DNA of 64,000 bases from Desulfatitalea tepidiphila (lineage in GTDB: Bacteria; Desulfobacterota; Desulfobacteria; Desulfobacterales; Desulfosarcinaceae), in contig NZ_BCAG01000006.1 of assembly GCF_001293685.1 (NCBI RefSeq), positions 804,699-868,698 on the forward strand, read 5' to 3'. This document shows positions 35,015-43,862 of the stretch, piece after piece. Each line of letters opens with the position of its first letter. Within the stretch, counting starts at the first letter, position 1. Both the position numbers and the translations under genes were made by a program. Under the pieces are notes generated by a model that had not been told where the DNA came from, made no database searches, and saw only the letters and a list, made by a program, of their open reading frames with translations.

Positions 35015-35905
35015 TCAGGCCGCCTTTTGCTTCGCGATTCTGGTAAGGAGGGCTTCGTATACCGAGTAGGGGATGGAAAGATCCCCCTCGCCGTTGCCCA
35101 AGAGAATGTCCGGTATCAAGTCGCCGTGAAAATCGCTGCCACCGGTGACGACCAGATCGAACCGGCGGGCCATCTCGAGGTAGAGGGCCACGTTTTGGGG
35201 CGAGTGGCGCGAATAGTAGGCCTCGATCCCCTGGAGACCCATGTCGCAAAGGGTGGCCAGCAGATCGGCCAGGGCCGCGCTTTGTCCGCCGGGCGCCAGA
35301 TAGGGATGGGCCAGCACTGCGATGCCGCCGGCACCACGAATCAAGGCGATGGCCTGCCGGCAATCGATGCGTCTTTTTTCGACGTAACCCGGCTGCCCCT
35401 TGGCCAGAAAGCGGTCGAAGGCGTCGTTGACATCCCGTGCGACCCCGGCACGGATCAAGGCTTGGGCCACATGGGGGCGGCCGGCGCTGCCCTCGACAAC
35501 CATGGCCATCACATCGGCGATGGAAACGGGAATGCCTGCCCGATTGAGCTTGGTGACGATCTTGGGAATGCGTTCGTCCCGGCCATGCTGAAGATCGACC
35601 AGGGCCTGTTCGAGGGGCTCGTCGTCGAGGTCCACCCCGTAACCGAGGATGTGGAGGCTGCCGGCCATGGGAAATCCCTCCGGAGCTGCGGTGCTGATTT
35701 CCACACCGCTGAGGATGTTCAGGTGGTCGGGCGGTTGCATGGCCAGGGCGGCACGGCTGCCGGCCAGGGTGTCATGATCGGTTATGGCAATGGCCCCAAG
35801 CCCTCTTGCCAGGGCCATCTGTATGATTTCCGAAGGCGTGAAGGTGCCGTCCGAGGCGGTGGTGTGGATGTGGAGATCAATATTTCCAGCCGGTTCTATG
35901 CCCAT
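35015..35905 (-). CDS. PHP-domain phosphoesterase (nucleoside 3',5'-bisphosphate phosphatase / RNase AM type)
   Basis: 296 residues. The PHP metal motifs are DLHIHTTASDGT (residues ~10-21), TDHDT near 41, the ESIS-like SGVEIS near 66, HP in LAHPYL near 200, and GGSDFHG near 260. The layout matches the YciV group that removes phosphate from 3',5'-bisphosphates and trims 5' ends of RNA. Placement beside rnc suits RNA metabolism. AAAGG precedes the ATG. Confidence 0.85.
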   Translation of the reverse strand: MGIEPAGNIDLHIHTTASDGTFTPSEIIQMALARGLGAIAITDHDTLAGSRAALAMQPPDHLNILSGVEISTAAPEGFPMAGSLHILGYGVDLDDEPLEQALVDLQHGRDERIPKIVTKLNRAGIPVSIADVMAMVVEGSAGRPHVAQALIRAGVARDVNDAFDRFLAKGQPGYVEKRRIDCRQAIALIRGAGGIAVLAHPYLAPGGQSAALADLLATLCDMGLQGIEAYYSRHSPQNVALYLEMARRFDLVVTGGSDFHGDLIPDILLGNGEGDLSIPYSVYEALLTRIAKQKAA

Positions 35906-35937
35906 GAGACGACCTTTCTATTGGCGCGCAAAATAAC

Positions 35938-35971
35938 GCCACCCTGACGCGTGGAAGCGCCAGGGTGGCGA
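35938..35971 (-). terminator. Strong hairpin between dksA and the PHP gene
   Basis: A 10-bp perfect stem (CGCCACCCTG/CAGGGTGGCG) with a 14-nt loop, followed on the minus strand by GTTATTTTG. It may end dksA transcripts, act as an attenuator for the PHP-rnc genes, or end a small RNA started at the promoter at 36065-36093. Confidence 0.5.
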
Positions 35972-36064
35972 ACGGTAACCTTCTTCGTGTGCAAGTTGAA
36001 TGGCGTTTCCGAGAATGTTCAATCAACGGCAATCCTGCCGGTGATCGCTGGGGTACGACCGCGG

Positions 36065-36093
36065 ATTTTTTCTGACGACCGAGGCCGGGTCAA
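36065..36093 (-). promoter_or_regulatory. Possible promoter in the dksA-PHP gap
   Basis: On the minus strand, TTGACC (36088-36093), a 17-bp spacer and AAAAAT (36065-36070). Transcripts would run about 90-120 nt to the strong hairpin and then to the PHP gene. Confidence 0.35.
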
Positions 36094-36112
36094 GGATTTA
36101 AAGAGGGCGCAT

Positions 36113-36475
36113 TTAAAGACCCAGGGACTTTTCGAAGGCCTCCTCTTTGGTTTTGCACTCGATGCACTGGGTGGTCATCGGGCGCGCCTTAAGACGTTCG
36201 ATGGAGATCTCTTCGCCGCAGGATTCACAAATGCCGAAAGTGCCGTTCTCAATGCGTTCCAACGCCTTTTTGATTTTTTTAATCAGCTTGTGTTCCCGGT
36301 CCCGAATGCGAAGCATGAAATTGCGATCGGACTCCAAAGTGGCACGATCTGTGGGGTCTGGAAAGTTCTCTTTCTGCTCGGTCATACCCGAAACAGTATG
36401 GTCGGCCTGGCTCAACAGCTCCTGGAGTCGGTTGCGCAGAAGTTCCTCAAAATATTTAAGTTCTTTCTTTTTCAT
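36113..36475 (-). CDS. dksA: DksA/TraR family RNA polymerase-binding regulator
   Basis: 120 residues. A coiled-coil N-terminal half rich in Lys and Glu (KKIKKALERIENGTFG) is followed by a four-Cys zinc finger, CESCGEE...CIECK (C-x2-C-x17-C-x2-C). These proteins bind in the secondary channel of RNA polymerase and work with ppGpp. The ATG at 36475 has GAGAG upstream; a TTG two codons earlier is less likely. Confidence 0.9.
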   Translation of the reverse strand: MKKKELKYFEELLRNRLQELLSQADHTVSGMTEQKENFPDPTDRATLESDRNFMLRIRDREHKLIKKIKKALERIENGTFGICESCGEEISIERLKARPMTTQCIECKTKEEAFEKSLGL

Positions 36476-36617
36476 AGGCAACTCTCTTTGAGCATTGGGT
36501 TTTCGCCAATTAAAAAAAGACCGATTACCATATTAAAAATATCGATGTAAAGCGAAATGTTGCACAATGCATGTTTGCCATGGCATCCCCTGTCCATCAG
36601 GGTTCAATGTATTTACA

Positions 36618-37556
36618 TCAGGCCACCGCATCGAGAAATGTTTCGAGGGTTTTCATATCGTACACATTGAACAGCTGGACATCGTGACCGGCCGGGACGA
36701 TTTTCTTGACCAATCCGGTGAGCACCTTACCGGGGCCGACTTCCACGAACACGTCGATTCCTGAGGCGAGCATCTTCAAGACCGAATCGTACCAGCGAAC
36801 CGGGCTGCAAAGCTGGGCCGCCATGAGTCGCTTGATCTGGTCGGGTTCGGCGGCGGTATCCGCTGTGACGTTGTGGATGATTGGATAGTTGGGGGCATGA
36901 AACGTCACGCCATCCAGAAAGGCCTTGAAGTCCGCTTCGGCGCCCTGGATCAGGGGGCTGTGCCAGGCTCCGCTGACTTTCAACGCAATGGCCCGAGCCC
37001 CCTGGGCCGCTGCGGCATCTCCGGTCGACTGCACCGCGTCGGGCGCACCGGTGATGACGATCTGCTCGGCGCTGTTATGATTGGCGATGGCGACGATCCC
37101 GCTGGTTGCCGCCTGTTCGACAGTGGGGCGGAGCTGATCGATGGTCATCCCCACCACGGCGCTCATGGCGCCCTTGTGTCGATCGGCCTCGCGCTGCATG
37201 AGCTCTCCGCGTTTGTATACCAGCTTGATGCAATCGGTGGCCGAAACCACCCCCGCGGCATAGAGGGCGCTGTATTCACCCAGGCTGTGCCCAGCGCAAA
37301 GTTGGGGGGTGATCCCCTTTTTTACGATGCCGACCAGACAGGCCAGGTTGACGGCGGTGATGGCCGGCTGAAGGTTGACGGTTTCGGTCAGGGTCTCCAT
37401 GGGGCCCTCGAAGCACAGTTTTGTGATCGGCAGGCCCGACGCCTGGTCGGCCGCCGTAAAAATGGCTTTTACATCCTCGAAGGCCTCGTAGAGATCCTGG
37501 CCCATGCCCACCTTCTGCGAGCCCTGCCCGGGAAACAAGAATGCAATCTTTTTCAA
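36618..37556 (-). CDS. fabD: Malonyl-CoA:ACP transacylase
   Basis: 312 residues. The catalytic Ser is in GHSLGEYSAL near residue 91, the N-terminal FLFPGQGSQKVGMG and the catalytic His in SGAWHSPL near 200 are present. It loads malonate onto acyl carrier protein for fatty-acid synthesis. No other fab genes flank it; it follows hemA by 20 bp on the same strand. Confidence 0.94.
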   Translation of the reverse strand: MKKIAFLFPGQGSQKVGMGQDLYEAFEDVKAIFTAADQASGLPITKLCFEGPMETLTETVNLQPAITAVNLACLVGIVKKGITPQLCAGHSLGEYSALYAAGVVSATDCIKLVYKRGELMQREADRHKGAMSAVVGMTIDQLRPTVEQAATSGIVAIANHNSAEQIVITGAPDAVQSTGDAAAAQGARAIALKVSGAWHSPLIQGAEADFKAFLDGVTFHAPNYPIIHNVTADTAAEPDQIKRLMAAQLCSPVRWYDSVLKMLASGIDVFVEVGPGKVLTGLVKKIVPAGHDVQLFNVYDMKTLETFLDAVA

Positions 37557-37576
37557 GAACCCCTCCTTTGCATCTC

Positions 37577-38845
37577 CTAATCGTCTAATTTAAACAGTCT
37601 GCGCGCGACGTCCAGTGAATTCGATCGATCTCCGTGACACCCGTCGCCCTTGAGAAACTGGGTGGGATCGTGCAGAATTTTTTTTACGGCCGCTTCCATC
37701 ATAATTTCAATCGCCGCCCGATCGTGGGGGGTGAGATGGGGCAATTGACCGAGCGTCCTGGCCACTTCGGAGTGGGCCAGCCCCCTCACTTTTGCGTGCA
37801 GGGCCTTGATGGTGGGTACCACATCCAGACGCTCATACCACTGCCGGAACTGGATGACGGCCGAGTCGATGATTCGATCGGCTTTTACGGCCTCCCTCTG
37901 GCGATCCTGGATGTTGTCATCCACCACCTGAGTGAGGTCGTCGATGTCGTAGACATAGGCGTTGTCGATCTGGTTGATGCGCGGATCGATGTTGCGCGGC
38001 ACGGCGATGTCGATAAAAAACAGGGGGCGATTACGACGGTGGCGCATGATGCCTTTCACGTCCGGCGTCCTCAGGATATAGTCCTGGGAGCCGGTAGAGC
38101 TGATGATGATGTCCACCTTTTGAAGATGGGGGACGATCTCCTCAAGATGAATGGCCGTGCCATGATAACGGTCGGCCAGCTCCATGCCCCTTTCAAAGGT
38201 CCGGTTGGCCACAAACACAGTGCCGGTGCGGTTGTGGATCAGATGTTCGACGGCCAGCTCGGCCATCTCACCGGCACCGATCAACAGGACCTTTTTACCT
38301 TCCAGTTCGCCGAAAATTTTTCGCGCCAGTTCGACGGCGGCATAACTGATCGACACGGCATGATCGCCGATGCCGGTTTCGGTGCGGATACGTTTGGCCA
38401 CGAAAAAGGTCCGGTGCAAGAGGCGGTTGAGAATGACACCCGAGCTCCTCAGCTCGGTGGCCATGCGATAGGCGGCCTTGACCTGCCCGAGAATCTGGGG
38501 TTCGCCCAGCACCATGCTGTCCAGGCTGGCGGCCACACGAAACAGGTGGCGGGCCGCCGCTTCACCCCGATGAATATAGAGGCTGGCGTCGAAATGTTCC
38601 AGGGGTACCTGCTTGGTCCGGGCCAGAAACTGTTTTGCTTTTTCGATGGCATTGGCGTTCCGGCCGGTGACCAGGATGAGCTCCACGCGGTTGCAGGTGG
38701 ACAGGAGCACGGCCTCTTCTATGGCCGGGTCCGCGCACAGCAAGGCGAGTGCGGCGCGGGCATCCTCATCGGAAAAGGCAAAGCACTCCCGGATCTCGAT
38801 GGGTGCGGTTTTGTGATTCAGGCCAATGAGGATGAGTTTGTCCAT
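37577..38845 (-). CDS. hemA: Glutamyl-tRNA reductase
   Basis: 422 residues. GLNHKTAPIEIRE is at the N-terminus, the catalytic Cys is in STCNRVEL near residue 50, with GEPQILGQVK near 114 and the NADPH site LIGAGEMAELAVEHL near 190. It makes glutamate-1-semialdehyde, the start of tetrapyrrole synthesis by the C5 route. I chose the ATG at 38845 because homology starts there; the open frame extends upstream only over ccsB. It lies 8 bp after ccsB. Confidence 0.95.
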   Translation of the reverse strand: MDKLILIGLNHKTAPIEIRECFAFSDEDARAALALLCADPAIEEAVLLSTCNRVELILVTGRNANAIEKAKQFLARTKQVPLEHFDASLYIHRGEAAARHLFRVAASLDSMVLGEPQILGQVKAAYRMATELRSSGVILNRLLHRTFFVAKRIRTETGIGDHAVSISYAAVELARKIFGELEGKKVLLIGAGEMAELAVEHLIHNRTGTVFVANRTFERGMELADRYHGTAIHLEEIVPHLQKVDIIISSTGSQDYILRTPDVKGIMRHRRNRPLFFIDIAVPRNIDPRINQIDNAYVYDIDDLTQVVDDNIQDRQREAVKADRIIDSAVIQFRQWYERLDVVPTIKALHAKVRGLAHSEVARTLGQLPHLTPHDRAAIEIMMEAAVKKILHDPTQFLKGDGCHGDRSNSLDVARRLFKLDD

Positions 38846-38853
38846 AAATTCAA

Positions 38854-39675
38854 CTAATACTGCGTAAATTGGCCGTGATGGCCGGAAAGCAGGAAGTTTA
38901 CTCCCAAAAAGGTGAACAGCAACACGCCCAGCCCCACGATGGCCATGACTGCCGCGCGCCGACCCCGCCATCCGATGGCCAGACGGACATGCAGATGGAC
39001 AGCATAGAAGATCCAGGTGATGGCCGACCACACCTCCTTGGGGTCCCAGCTCCAGAACCGCCCCCACAGGATTTTGGCGTAGACCATACCCGAGATCAAA
39101 CCGATGGTCAGCAGGGTAAACCCGCAGACAATACATGCATATCCGGTGGTGTCAAGCAAATCCAGGGACGGCAGACGCTTGAAAAAGAAACCGCGTGTCT
39201 TGGCTTTGATGTTGCGTTCCTGGAGCAGATAGAGACCGCCCACTCCTGCGGCCAGGGCAAAGGCCGCGTCACCCGCAAAAATAGTGATGATATGCACCAG
39301 CAGCCAGATGCCCTTGAGCATATTTTGCGGCTGAAGGGGTTCGCGGGGAAACTGGGTGGCGATCAGAAGAATGAAGACCACCAGCGGCGCCACGTAAACC
39401 CCCAATATTTTAATTCGAAATTTCAGATTCAGCACCAGAAAGGCGCCGACCACGGCCCAGGCCGTCATGGAGAGCGTTTCGTGAAGATTGTTCACCGGCA
39501 CGTGGCCGGTGTCCGCAAACGCCCAGCCGATGGAGACCGTGTGGCAGGCGAATCCGACCATCAGCAACAGGCCGCCGATCTGCTGCAGCCGATCGCGCTG
39601 TATGAACAGATAGGCGAAATAGGCGGCGCTGCTCAGCATGTATAAAAGAATGGCCGCAATAAAGGCGATCTGCAT
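38854..39675 (-). CDS. ccsB: CcsB/CcsA (HemX-like) cytochrome c biogenesis membrane protein
   Basis: 273 residues with about eight membrane helices. The haem-handling tryptophan-rich motif is GRFWSWDPKEVWS near residue 205, with conserved His residues on both sides (VNNLHETLS, LLVHIITIF, AVHLHVRLA). It exports or presents haem for cytochrome c maturation, or acts as the HemX regulator of HemA. Placement between the siroheme gene and hemA fits either role. Confidence 0.88.
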   Translation of the reverse strand: MQIAFIAAILLYMLSSAAYFAYLFIQRDRLQQIGGLLLMVGFACHTVSIGWAFADTGHVPVNNLHETLSMTAWAVVGAFLVLNLKFRIKILGVYVAPLVVFILLIATQFPREPLQPQNMLKGIWLLVHIITIFAGDAAFALAAGVGGLYLLQERNIKAKTRGFFFKRLPSLDLLDTTGYACIVCGFTLLTIGLISGMVYAKILWGRFWSWDPKEVWSAITWIFYAVHLHVRLAIGWRGRRAAVMAIVGLGVLLFTFLGVNFLLSGHHGQFTQY

Positions 39676-39684
39676 AAGGTTTCC

Positions 39685-40380
39685 TTATTCTTTTGGAGGA
39701 AGATGGCGGTCATCCACCGCATCGTCCGCCATCAGACCCGCATAGGTCACGTCCGGCCCGACCACCCGGGCCAGCAGGGCATCGATTTTCGGGTGATCGT
39801 CCTGGCGAATCAACGCCAGCAGTCCCTCGTCAATGAGCCGCTCGAAAATCGGCTTGTGCGCTTCGGGGGCATGTGCCTCGGCCAGCAGTCGCCGGCGCAA
39901 CGCCCCCATAAGATCCAGGAAACGGCCATATTCGGGTCCGAATTGGGCCTGCAACTGCCGACGCATGTATTTGGCAAAGGCCGGGCTCTGACCGGAGGTG
40001 GAGATGGCGATGGTCAGGTTCCCCTGGCGCACCACCGACGGCAATACGAAATTGCACCGCTGGGGCTGATCGGCGATGTTGCAAAGACGGCCGGCTTGTT
40101 CGGCATCGTCATGAATGCGCTGGTTCAGCGCCTCATCGTTGGTGGCGCCGATCACCAGAAAGGTGCCCTGCTGGTCGGTACTGCGGTAGGCGCGCTGCTT
40201 CCATGTGATGCGACCCTGTTGGGCGAGATTGGCGATGGTCTCGGTGGCCTGGGGGCTGACCACCGTGACCCGGGCACCGCACGCCAGCAGCGCGCCCACC
40301 TTGCGTGAGCCGACCTGACCGCCGCCCACCACCAGGCAGGCGCGCCCCTGTATGTCCAGGGATACCGGATAGTATCTCAT
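39685..40380 (-). CDS. Precorrin-2 dehydrogenase / sirohydrochlorin ferrochelatase (CysG N-terminal type)
   Basis: 231 residues. The NAD site CLVVGGGQVGSRKVGALL is at residues ~15-32, and the dimer region FVLPSVVRQGNLTIAISTSG is near 108. It oxidises precorrin-2 and may insert iron to give sirohaem, needed for dissimilatory sulfite reductase and for the alternative haem route. The ATG at 40380 has AGGAGG upstream. It lacks the SAM methyltransferase half of full CysG. Confidence 0.9.
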   Translation of the reverse strand: MRYYPVSLDIQGRACLVVGGGQVGSRKVGALLACGARVTVVSPQATETIANLAQQGRITWKQRAYRSTDQQGTFLVIGATNDEALNQRIHDDAEQAGRLCNIADQPQRCNFVLPSVVRQGNLTIAISTSGQSPAFAKYMRRQLQAQFGPEYGRFLDLMGALRRRLLAEAHAPEAHKPIFERLIDEGLLALIRQDDHPKIDALLARVVGPDVTYAGLMADDAVDDRHLPPKE

Positions 40381-40460
40381 AAGCCTCCTTTGCATCGGCT
40401 GGGCGTCTGGCCACGTCGTACCTTCGCCGACAGCTTTCTGTCAGACGTCAAGACGTTTCA

Positions 40461-41228
40461 TCACAAAACGAAGGACATCAAGTCTTCTGCTACGGTCACC
40501 GGCCCCTTATACGTGCCGGCGGCCTGTTTGACAAGATCCTGTCCATCGCACTCGGGATAGAGATGGGTGAGCACCAGGTGCCGGGCGTCGGCCCGGCCGG
40601 CGATGCGGCCGGCCAGAGAGGGGGTGAGGTGTCCCGGCACTTTGTGGCTGTCGGGCATGGCCGACTCGCAAATGAACAGGTCAACCTCCCGGGCCACGTC
40701 GACCAAAGCATCGCATACATCCGTATCTCCCGAACAGGCCATCGATCGACCGTCTGGATCGCTGATACGGTAGGCCAGGCTTTCAGGGCGATGGTTCACC
40801 GGCCGGGCAGTCAGCACAAAATCTTCGAAATAGCGGATCGTCTCACCGGCCAGGGTGTCGATTTCCTGCAAGGCCATCTGGTCTTCGGGCAGGACGATCC
40901 AATGGTCATAGACCGCCCGCAATCCCTGGTAGAACCGTTTCAGTCCGGTACCCGCGGCAAGGGTCAGACGGTGTGTGCGCGCCTCGGCGTCAGGATATTT
41001 GGTGGCGAAAAGCAGCGGGACCAATTCGGCGGTGTGATCCGGGTGAAAATGGGTCAAAAAAATGTGGGTCAGGTCAAAGATGGTCAACCCGTATTGCAAC
41101 AGGCGATGCATGGTGCCCGGCCCGAGGTCCACCAGGATTTTGGCACGGCCGCTCTCCACCAGCACGCTGCTGGCGCTGCGCGTCAGACGGGGCACGCAGG
41201 TGCCCGATCCCAGGATCGTGATTTTCAT
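40461..41228 (-). CDS. Metallo-beta-lactamase fold hydrolase, RNase Z-like
   Basis: 255 residues. The zinc motif is LTHFHPDHTAEL near residue 60, with GSGTCVPRLTRSASS at the N-terminus, SGDTDVCDAL near 166, and LTHLYPE near 219. The layout resembles RNase Z / ElaC and related phosphodiesterases, but the long exosite arm of RNase Z is not obvious. Its ATG overlaps the DHH gene stop by 4 bp. Confidence 0.85.
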   Translation of the reverse strand: MKITILGSGTCVPRLTRSASSVLVESGRAKILVDLGPGTMHRLLQYGLTIFDLTHIFLTHFHPDHTAELVPLLFATKYPDAEARTHRLTLAAGTGLKRFYQGLRAVYDHWIVLPEDQMALQEIDTLAGETIRYFEDFVLTARPVNHRPESLAYRISDPDGRSMACSGDTDVCDALVDVAREVDLFICESAMPDSHKVPGHLTPSLAGRIAGRADARHLVLTHLYPECDGQDLVKQAAGTYKGPVTVAEDLMSFVL

Positions 41229-42280
41229 TTTGATTTCAACCGCTTGGTTTGTGTCGGGCCCGCCGTTTCAGATGGGGGGGGCTTCTGGCGCCCGGCCCGC
41301 ATGCCCCGCTCGATGCGCAGGCGGATCCAGTCGGAAAGCGCTTTCCAATCTGTGACATTGACGAGCGACGCGATGGCATCGAGGGGCACTTCGGCCCTCG
41401 CTGCGCTTTTGTGGCCGCCGGCAAGGCCCCAGCGACCGAAACTGTTCTTGGCCAGGCTGCCGGCATCTTTGCGGATGCCGTCGTTTCGGAAAATCGTCAC
41501 CAGCTTGCCCTGGTGCACTCCGGCCACGATGCTCCAGTTGACCGAATCGATGCGCATGAAAAAATCGGCGATTTGCACGCACACATCCGGATGGTTGACC
41601 ACGCCCAGACAGACACAGGCGCGCCCCTTGTGCAGATGCATCTCTTCCAGTGCCTTTCGGAAAAATTTCAGGAAGTCGAGCCGGATTTCGGCGCACTCGA
41701 TGCGGCGCGCCAAGGCGATATTGGAGAGATGAAACACGAACTGAAAGGCCTGCAGGTCCTCGGCCACGGTATGACGTTCGAAATTGCTGGTATCGGTTTT
41801 GATCGCGTAATAGAGGCTGGTGGCCAATTTGGCGGACGGCTTGATTTTGGCTGCGCGCAGGTATTCGATCATAATGGTGGCCGTGGCGCCGTATTTGGGT
41901 CGAATGTCCACGAAAGGGGCCTGGGCCGAGGCACCCGGGGGATGGTGATCGATGATCACATCCGGCTTGAGACCGAGCAACAGCTCATGGTGGTCGAGCT
42001 GACCGTCGACCAGTACAATGCGCTCGTGACGATCCAGGTCGATTTGTGCGAACGGTACCAGGGTGACCCCCACCAGGCGGATCAGCACCAGATTGTCGGT
42101 GCGCTGGATCGCGTTGAGATTGGAGATGGTCACGCTCGCCACCTTGCGCCACAATAACCGTTTGACGGCCATGGCGCTGGCAATGGCATCCGGGTCGGCC
42201 ACAATGGGAATCAAGACATGATCATCCCCGTTGAACCGGCTATAGAAGCGTCTCAGGCGCTCTTTGGCGGAAAGGGGCAT
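41225..42280 (-). CDS. DHH family phosphoesterase
   Basis: 351 residues. The metal motifs are VADPDAIASAMAVKR near residue 27 and VIIDHHPPG near 109, with a DHHA1-like C-terminal block (SFGRWGLAGGHKSAA) near 290. The family includes NrnA-type oligoribonucleases, pAp phosphatases and cyclic-dinucleotide phosphodiesterases. The substrate cannot be assigned from sequence. It is first in the run leading to hemA and fabD. Confidence 0.85.
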   Translation of the reverse strand: MPLSAKERLRRFYSRFNGDDHVLIPIVADPDAIASAMAVKRLLWRKVASVTISNLNAIQRTDNLVLIRLVGVTLVPFAQIDLDRHERIVLVDGQLDHHELLLGLKPDVIIDHHPPGASAQAPFVDIRPKYGATATIMIEYLRAAKIKPSAKLATSLYYAIKTDTSNFERHTVAEDLQAFQFVFHLSNIALARRIECAEIRLDFLKFFRKALEEMHLHKGRACVCLGVVNHPDVCVQIADFFMRIDSVNWSIVAGVHQGKLVTIFRNDGIRKDAGSLAKNSFGRWGLAGGHKSAARAEVPLDAIASLVNVTDWKALSDWIRLRIERGMRAGRQKPPPSETAGPTQTKRLKSK

Positions 42281-42415
42281 GTGTCTCGTGCCTTTTTCTG
42301 AAATTGGAGTCTTTTTTTATCCTTAATCTATAAGCTTAACCGTGCCTTGACAACCCCCCTATAGAAACGTCGGCGGTCCATACCTTATGGCCGTTTAATG
42401 GAACAAAATCGAACA

Positions 42416-42444
42416 TTGACACCTGCCGCATTTGGGGATATATC
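42416..42444 (+). promoter_or_regulatory. Sigma-70-like promoter for the transporter gene
   Basis: TTGACA (42416-42421), a 17-bp spacer and TATATC (42439-42444), about 74 bp ahead of the transporter ATG. Confidence 0.55.
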
Positions 42445-42517
42445 ACCCAATTTTATTTAAGCCACTGAATATTTGTACTAAATTATCTCCACTCGCGACA
42501 GGGAAGGTTGAACCATC

Positions 42518-43825
42518 ATGGAAGGGGCCTTAATTCCGGTTGTAGTTTTCGTCATCGTCTACGCATTGATCTCGTTCGAACTGGTCAACAAGGCGGTGGC
42601 CGCGCTGCTCGGCGTCATGGTGCTGCTGGTGCTGCACGTGGTTTCCGAGCACAAGGCGGTCGAATTCATCGATTTCGAGACCATCATGCTGCTGCTGGGC
42701 ATGATGTCCATCGTGGCCATCGTCCGGAAATCAGGCTTTTTTACTATTTTATCGGTAAAGATCGCCGAGTTGACCAAGGGCAGCCCGATTAAGATCCTGG
42801 TCCTGTTTTCCATCGTCACGGCGTCACTGTCCGCCTTTCTGGACAACGTGACCACGGTCCTGATCATTGTGCCCATCGTCATCGAGCTGACCCGGGGCAT
42901 GGGGCTGGACCCCAAGGTGTATGTCATCAGTCAGGCGGTCATCTCCAACGTGGGCGGTACGGCCACCTTGATCGGCGACCCGCCCAACATCATCATCGGC
43001 TCCAAAGTGGGCCTGACATTCAACCAGTTCCTCTTCAACCTCACGCCGCCGATCATCGTCTGTTTTGTGGTGGTGCTTTTTTATATCTGGGTGGCCAATC
43101 GATCCAAGTTCAAACCCATCGACACCAACCTTGGCAAGCTTTTTTCCGTACAGCTGCTCCTGGAAAAGATCCGTTACGAGTTTCTGGCGACCAAAATCGA
43201 CCGGGTTTTTCTGTTTAAAAGCCTCGGCTGCCTGATTCTCACCATTCTGCTCTTCGTGACCCAGACCATCACCAAGCTCTCTCCCGGTGTGGTGGCCCTG
43301 CTCATGGCCATGGTGCTGTTTGTCATCACCCGCGTGAACGTCGAGCACATGCTCGAAGAGATCGAGTGGAGCACCCTGCTCTTTTTCGCCGGCCTCTTCA
43401 TCCTGGTGGGGGTGCTGGAGGAAAAGGGCGTCATCGAATGGATCGCCCGCAACATTTTCCTTCAAGTGGGCGACAATCCCTATGTGATCGTGTTGATGGT
43501 GCTTTGGGTATCGGGCATCGTTTCGGGATTTCTGGACAACATCCCCTTCACCATCACCATGATTCCCATCGTCCGGTTGATCCTGGAAACCACGCCGATC
43601 CCCCACAATATCCTGTGGTGGGCTCTCGCCCTGGGCGCCTGCCTGGGCGGCAACTTCACCATGATCGGCGCATCGGCCAACATCGTCACCGTGGGCATGG
43701 CCAAGCGTTTCCGGGTCGATATCTCTTTTATCCAGTTTATGAAGTTCAGCGCCGTCATTACGATCATCACCCTGATTCTTTCTTCGATCTACCTGGTGAT
43801 CTTCCTGCGACTGACATTGCCTTAA
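42518..43825 (+). CDS. ArsB/NhaD/SLC13-type ion transporter
   Basis: 435 residues with about eleven membrane helices. The paired family signatures are SAFLDNVTTVLIIVPIVIEL near residue 105 with GGTATLIGDPPNIIIG near 147, and SGFLDNIPFTITMIPIVRL near 342 with GGNFTMIGASANIVTVGMAK near 382. This is the ion transporter superfamily that includes Na+/H+ antiporters and arsenite pumps; the ion is unknown. GGAAGG precedes the ATG. The eIF2B-like gene follows 37 bp later. Confidence 0.88.
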   Translation: MEGALIPVVVFVIVYALISFELVNKAVAALLGVMVLLVLHVVSEHKAVEFIDFETIMLLLGMMSIVAIVRKSGFFTILSVKIAELTKGSPIKILVLFSIVTASLSAFLDNVTTVLIIVPIVIELTRGMGLDPKVYVISQAVISNVGGTATLIGDPPNIIIGSKVGLTFNQFLFNLTPPIIVCFVVVLFYIWVANRSKFKPIDTNLGKLFSVQLLLEKIRYEFLATKIDRVFLFKSLGCLILTILLFVTQTITKLSPGVVALLMAMVLFVITRVNVEHMLEEIEWSTLLFFAGLFILVGVLEEKGVIEWIARNIFLQVGDNPYVIVLMVLWVSGIVSGFLDNIPFTITMIPIVRLILETTPIPHNILWWALALGACLGGNFTMIGASANIVTVGMAKRFRVDISFIQFMKFSAVITIITLILSSIYLVIFLRLTLP

Positions 43826-43862
43826 TCGTGAACAATACCAAGGGTACGTTTGTGAGAGAACT

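Noticed and set aside
40563..41732. A 389-codon plus-strand frame opposite the MBL and DHH genes
   Set aside because: Antisense to two motif-bearing overlapping genes; its translation shows no recognisable domain.
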